Below, in pieces: positions 32,859 to 34,932 of a stretch of DNA of 34,932 bases (positions are counted from its first letter, which is position 1; each line of letters starts with the position of its first letter). The notes under the pieces were generated by a model that was given only the letters and a program-made list of their open reading frames with translations, ran no database searches and was not told the DNA's origin. This DNA comes from Candidatus Aeolococcus gillhamiae. Its GTDB lineage: Bacteria > Chloroflexota > Dormibacteria > Aeolococcales > Aeolococcaceae. The position numbers and the translations under genes are program-made. Where the stretch lies: positions 1-34,932 of the forward strand of contig QHBU01000148.1 in assembly GCA_003244045.1 (NCBI GenBank), read 5' to 3'.

Positions 32859-33467
32859 TCACGCGACGGCCAGCCCCACTCGGGCGACGACACCGCCGCG
32901 CACCGCGACAACTTCCCAGCAACCACTGGAGGGGAACGTAAAACTGCTCCCCCATTCCTCGCCCGGGTGGGTGTTCCACGTCGAGCCCCGCGGTCCATCG
33001 GGTCCGAAGTCCGGCAGAATCCGCCTGCCGCTCGGTCCGTAGGCACTTAAGCTGAGCGCGCCGGTGCCTGTCATCCTCCAGACAATCTTCACGGAAACGC
33101 CCACTGGCAAAGGCGGTGGATCGGGTGGACCGGAAAACACAAGCCCCCACAGCTGATTCTGACCGGGTGCGATGCCCTGCACCTCTGGGCCGGCCTGTGA
33201 CAGCACAAATCTGGTGTTGGCACAGGAGGGTCGCGTGTAACCCGGGGTGAGCGCGGGGGAGGCGCGGGCAGCCACCGTGGAATCAGGTCGGTCGGCGCAT
33301 CCGGAGAGAGCCAGGCTGACGCCCACTGCTGAGAACAGGACAGCGGCCTTCCAACCCGGGCCTGCGCGGCCGCTTGGATGTACTTGACGGTTGCCGTGAC
33401 CTAGCAGATTGAGCCACCACCCGTCGCTCGACCGCGGGGCGACTGCGCGAAGCGGTTGCTCCAGCAA
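32859..33467 (-). CDS. Probable lipoprotein of unknown function
   Basis: The open frame gives up to 202 aa from TTG 33467. A hydrophobic stretch WKAAVLFSAVGVSLALSGC with lipobox LSGC starts only about 40 residues in, which is long for a signal n-region. No better in-frame start exists, so the true start is uncertain and a missing base upstream is possible. After a low-complexity linker the mature domain ends with WGSSFTFPSSGCWEVVAVRG, a pattern I recall from uncharacterised secreted beta-rich proteins in which a Phe-Pro-x-x-G-Cys-Trp strand closes the domain. No catalytic motif is visible. It is divergent from the methyltransferase gene across a strongly palindromic gap. Confidence 0.6.
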   Translation of the reverse strand: MLEQPLRAVAPRSSDGWWLNLLGHGNRQVHPSGRAGPGWKAAVLFSAVGVSLALSGCADRPDSTVAARASPALTPGYTRPSCANTRFVLSQAGPEVQGIAPGQNQLWGLVFSGPPDPPPLPVGVSVKIVWRMTGTGALSLSAYGPSGRRILPDFGPDGPRGSTWNTHPGEEWGSSFTFPSSGCWEVVAVRGGVVARVGLAVA

Positions 33468-33490
33468 TGGTTCACAGGTTAAGACTAGTC

Positions 33491-33524
33491 CCCCTGGCCG
33501 TGCGAACTACCAGTTCGCCAGGGG
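33491..33524. promoter_or_regulatory. Large imperfect palindrome in a divergent gap
   Basis: The outer arms CCCCTG (33491-33496) and CAGGGG (33519-33524) enclose the inner arms GCGAACT (33502-33508) and AGTTCGC (33512-33518), with a 3-nt loop and a 5-nt bulge on one side only. The 8-bp palindrome GACTAGTC lies just before it at 33483-33490. The pair sits between the divergent lipoprotein and methyltransferase genes, which suggests an operator, a recombination site or a structured leader. Confidence 0.5.
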
Positions 33525-33615
33525 CCGCCTCGCGTCGCCGTCGTCAATGCAGAATGCGACATTCCTAGGAGGACGTCTTCGAGGTGCCGAGCACCCGGTA
33601 GTGAGGGAGCGGCAG

Positions 33616-34485
33616 GTGAGACCGGTGGATCAATGGTGCGAATGGATCCATTCCCGACGGCAGGGAGGGCGCGAACTAGAACCCGACCAGCAAACGGAAC
33701 TCGAGAGGTATCGCCAGGGCGTCCTCGCTGGCGCCCGGCTCAAGGACAACGACGCGCTGCTTGACGTTGGATGCGGCGACGGGTTGATCGGATTCGGAGC
33801 TCTCGAGGCGGACGTGCGCGTCCACGTCGTGTTTAGCGACGTTTCCGCCCAGCTACTGGGTCTCTGTGAGGAGCGAGCTCGCCAAATGGGCGTTTCTGAG
33901 CGATGCCGTTTCGTCCAGGCACGGGCCGAGGAACTGACCGGCATTGATGATCAGAGTGTCGATGTCGTCACAACACGCTCAGTTCTCATCTATGTCAACG
34001 ACAAACGCCAAGCGCTGTCCGAGTTCTTTCGAGTGCTTCGGCCCGGGGGTCGTTTGTCGCTGTTCGAGCCCATCAACCGCCGAATGTTACCGGAGCCAAC
34101 GGGTTGCTTCTGGGGCTGGGACGTCTCGGCCGTCGCCGCTTTAGCAGAACGTGTTAGTGGGGCATTTCACCGCGCCGGCAGTCCCGAAGTGAAAACGATG
34201 GTGGACTTCGATGAAAACGATCTTGTCCGGCTGGCGGAGGCAAGCGGATTTGAGGCGATCGACCTCCACCTCAACGTGTCCGTGATGCCAGCGGCGCGAC
34301 GCGACTGGGACCGGATTCTGAACTCCTCACCGAATCCACTGGCTCCGACCCTCGGCGAGGCTATCGCCGCGTCGCTAGACAGACGCGAGGCCACCCTCTT
34401 CCAAGATGCGCTCCGACTATCCGTCGAGACGGGGAGGGGGAAACATCGTCTTGCCGTTGCCTATCTCCGAGCCGGCAAGACATGA
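33616..34485 (+). CDS. SAM-dependent class I methyltransferase
   Basis: From GTG 33616 the product is 289 aa. AGGGAG at 33604-33609 precedes this start at good distance and decides it; earlier in-frame starts (ATG 33547, GTG 33601) lack such a site, and the AGGAGG at 33567-33572 has no in-frame start behind it. The Rossmann core shows motif I LLDVGCGDGLIGFG, motif II VVFSDVSAQ, an acidic post-motif near ARAEELTG, VDVVTTRSVLIYV, and FFRVLRPGGRLSLFEP. The N-terminal W-C-E-W-I-x-x-R-R-x-G-G segment is shared with a family of small-molecule methyltransferases. The acceptor is unknown. Codon usage is less GC-biased than in the core genes, which fits acquisition. Confidence 0.82.
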   Translation: MRPVDQWCEWIHSRRQGGRELEPDQQTELERYRQGVLAGARLKDNDALLDVGCGDGLIGFGALEADVRVHVVFSDVSAQLLGLCEERARQMGVSERCRFVQARAEELTGIDDQSVDVVTTRSVLIYVNDKRQALSEFFRVLRPGGRLSLFEPINRRMLPEPTGCFWGWDVSAVAALAERVSGAFHRAGSPEVKTMVDFDENDLVRLAEASGFEAIDLHLNVSVMPAARRDWDRILNSSPNPLAPTLGEAIAASLDRREATLFQDALRLSVETGRGKHRLAVAYLRAGKT

Positions 34486-34932
34486 CAAGGACGGCGGTTT
34501 TCAAGTCCAATGCGGCAGTGTCGGCGGGTGTGGTTGCCTGATGCGGCGTGGTTCTGCAAGCGCAAATGAGCTTTCGACGGTGACGCGTCGTGCGCAGGCG
34601 TACCGTCAGGTGACGACTGGCGCGTGGGCAGTCCGTGGGCAGCGTTCCGCCGGCGTAGCCTGCCAGCGGTGCGAGCCGGGATAACTGCAGCGGTTCCCCT
34701 GGCTTCGTCGGCCCTCCCATGCGTCACCTATCCAGCGGAGGGGCTCCATGCGTCCAGTCCCAGACAGGGCTCCATGGGATTGATCTAGGGCCGGCCTTGT
34801 CGCTCACGCCAGTATCTGCCAACCCCCTTGAGCACCGTCACCGTGTAGGAGAGCACGAAAAGTGCACAGACCTGATCACCAAAAGTGCACAGGTCTCGAG
34901 GCTCACCCAACTGCGTATTTCGGGGGAAACCG
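34486..34932. other. Intergenic stretch with short repeats
   Basis: No gene could be supported in these 447 bp. A 10-bp direct repeat GGGCTCCATG occurs at 34741-34750 and 34767-34776. On the minus strand a frame running in from the window edge contains VTVLKGVGRYWRERQGRP before a stop near 34790, but it has no recognised family and could be chance. The tandem GTGCAC repeats near the end are listed separately. Confidence 0.45.
34858..34892. repeat. Tandem 12-bp repeats resembling a mobile element end
   Basis: AAAAGTGCACAG occurs twice, at 34858-34869 and 34881-34892, 23 bp apart, about two helical turns. Each contains the palindrome GTGCAC. Closely spaced direct repeats of this type form the transposase-binding ends of IS21-like elements in high-GC bacteria. 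The element body, if any, would lie beyond the window, so only the repeats themselves are certain. Confidence 0.45.

Noticed and set aside
34361..34727. Overlapping minus-strand frames at the end of and after the methyltransferase gene
   Set aside because: Arg/Thr/His-rich with no motif; they overlap the real methyltransferase 3' end.
27311..34932. Second copy of the tRNA-Arg 3' end (attachment site) or a CRISPR array in the accessory part
   Set aside because: I read the stretch by eye and saw no matching direct repeat of useful length and no regularly spaced short repeats apart from the coding blade repeats.

Overview
The window is a piece of a high-GC chromosome with dense, often overlapping genes, many GTG or TTG starts and strong GC bias at third codon positions. 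The gene set suggests a free-living, respiring terrabacterial lineage: an Sdh1-type succinate dehydrogenase, an LDH-like malate dehydrogenase, a two-subunit glutamate synthase, a WS/DGAT acyltransferase and a KimA-like potassium transporter. Candidatus Dormibacterota, another Chloroflexota relative or an actinobacterium are all possible. This placement is inference from gene content only; no rRNA or universal marker gene is present.

Positions 1-27090 are ordinary chromosome. From the left, on the minus strand: a helical protein of unknown function, a stand-alone CBS-pair protein, a 742-aa CBS/FAD/NAD(P)/ferredoxin oxidoreductase, tadA, and a 3' relic of an HNH endonuclease directly after the tadA stop. 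On the plus strand follow a KimA-like transporter, a class III aminotransferase and a Gfo/Idh/MocA oxidoreductase, with overlapping ends and a terminator-like hairpin after them. Next come a small unknown gene, a WS/DGAT enzyme with a basic tail, a plus-strand gene broken by one -1 frameshift, endonuclease III with a small membrane protein, and an mdh-GT87 pair. Central carbon and nitrogen genes follow: sdhC-sdhA-sdhB plus a coupled 64-aa protein (minus), and gltB-gltD followed by a GDPD phosphodiesterase and an AidB-like acyl-CoA dehydrogenase (plus).

At 27124-27310 two divergent tRNA genes, His(GTG) and Arg(TCT), mark a boundary. A tyrosine recombinase starts about 150 bp past the tRNA-Arg 3' end. 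From there to the window end the DNA looks like accessory sequence: looser spacing, weaker third-position GC bias, and mostly exported proteins. These are three small lipoproteins, a frameshifted membrane protein with a WW-rich tail, a 502-aa secreted protein with six propeller-type repeats and a duplicated Cys-containing module, another probable lipoprotein, and a SAM methyltransferase. The far end carries tandem 12-bp repeats resembling transposase-binding ends. No distal copy of the tRNA-Arg 3' end was seen, so if this is an integrated element its other end lies outside the window.

Three places, one in the core and two in the accessory part, show the same defect: a single missing base splits an otherwise coherent gene. 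This may reflect indel errors in the assembly, real decay, or (least likely) programmed frameshifting.
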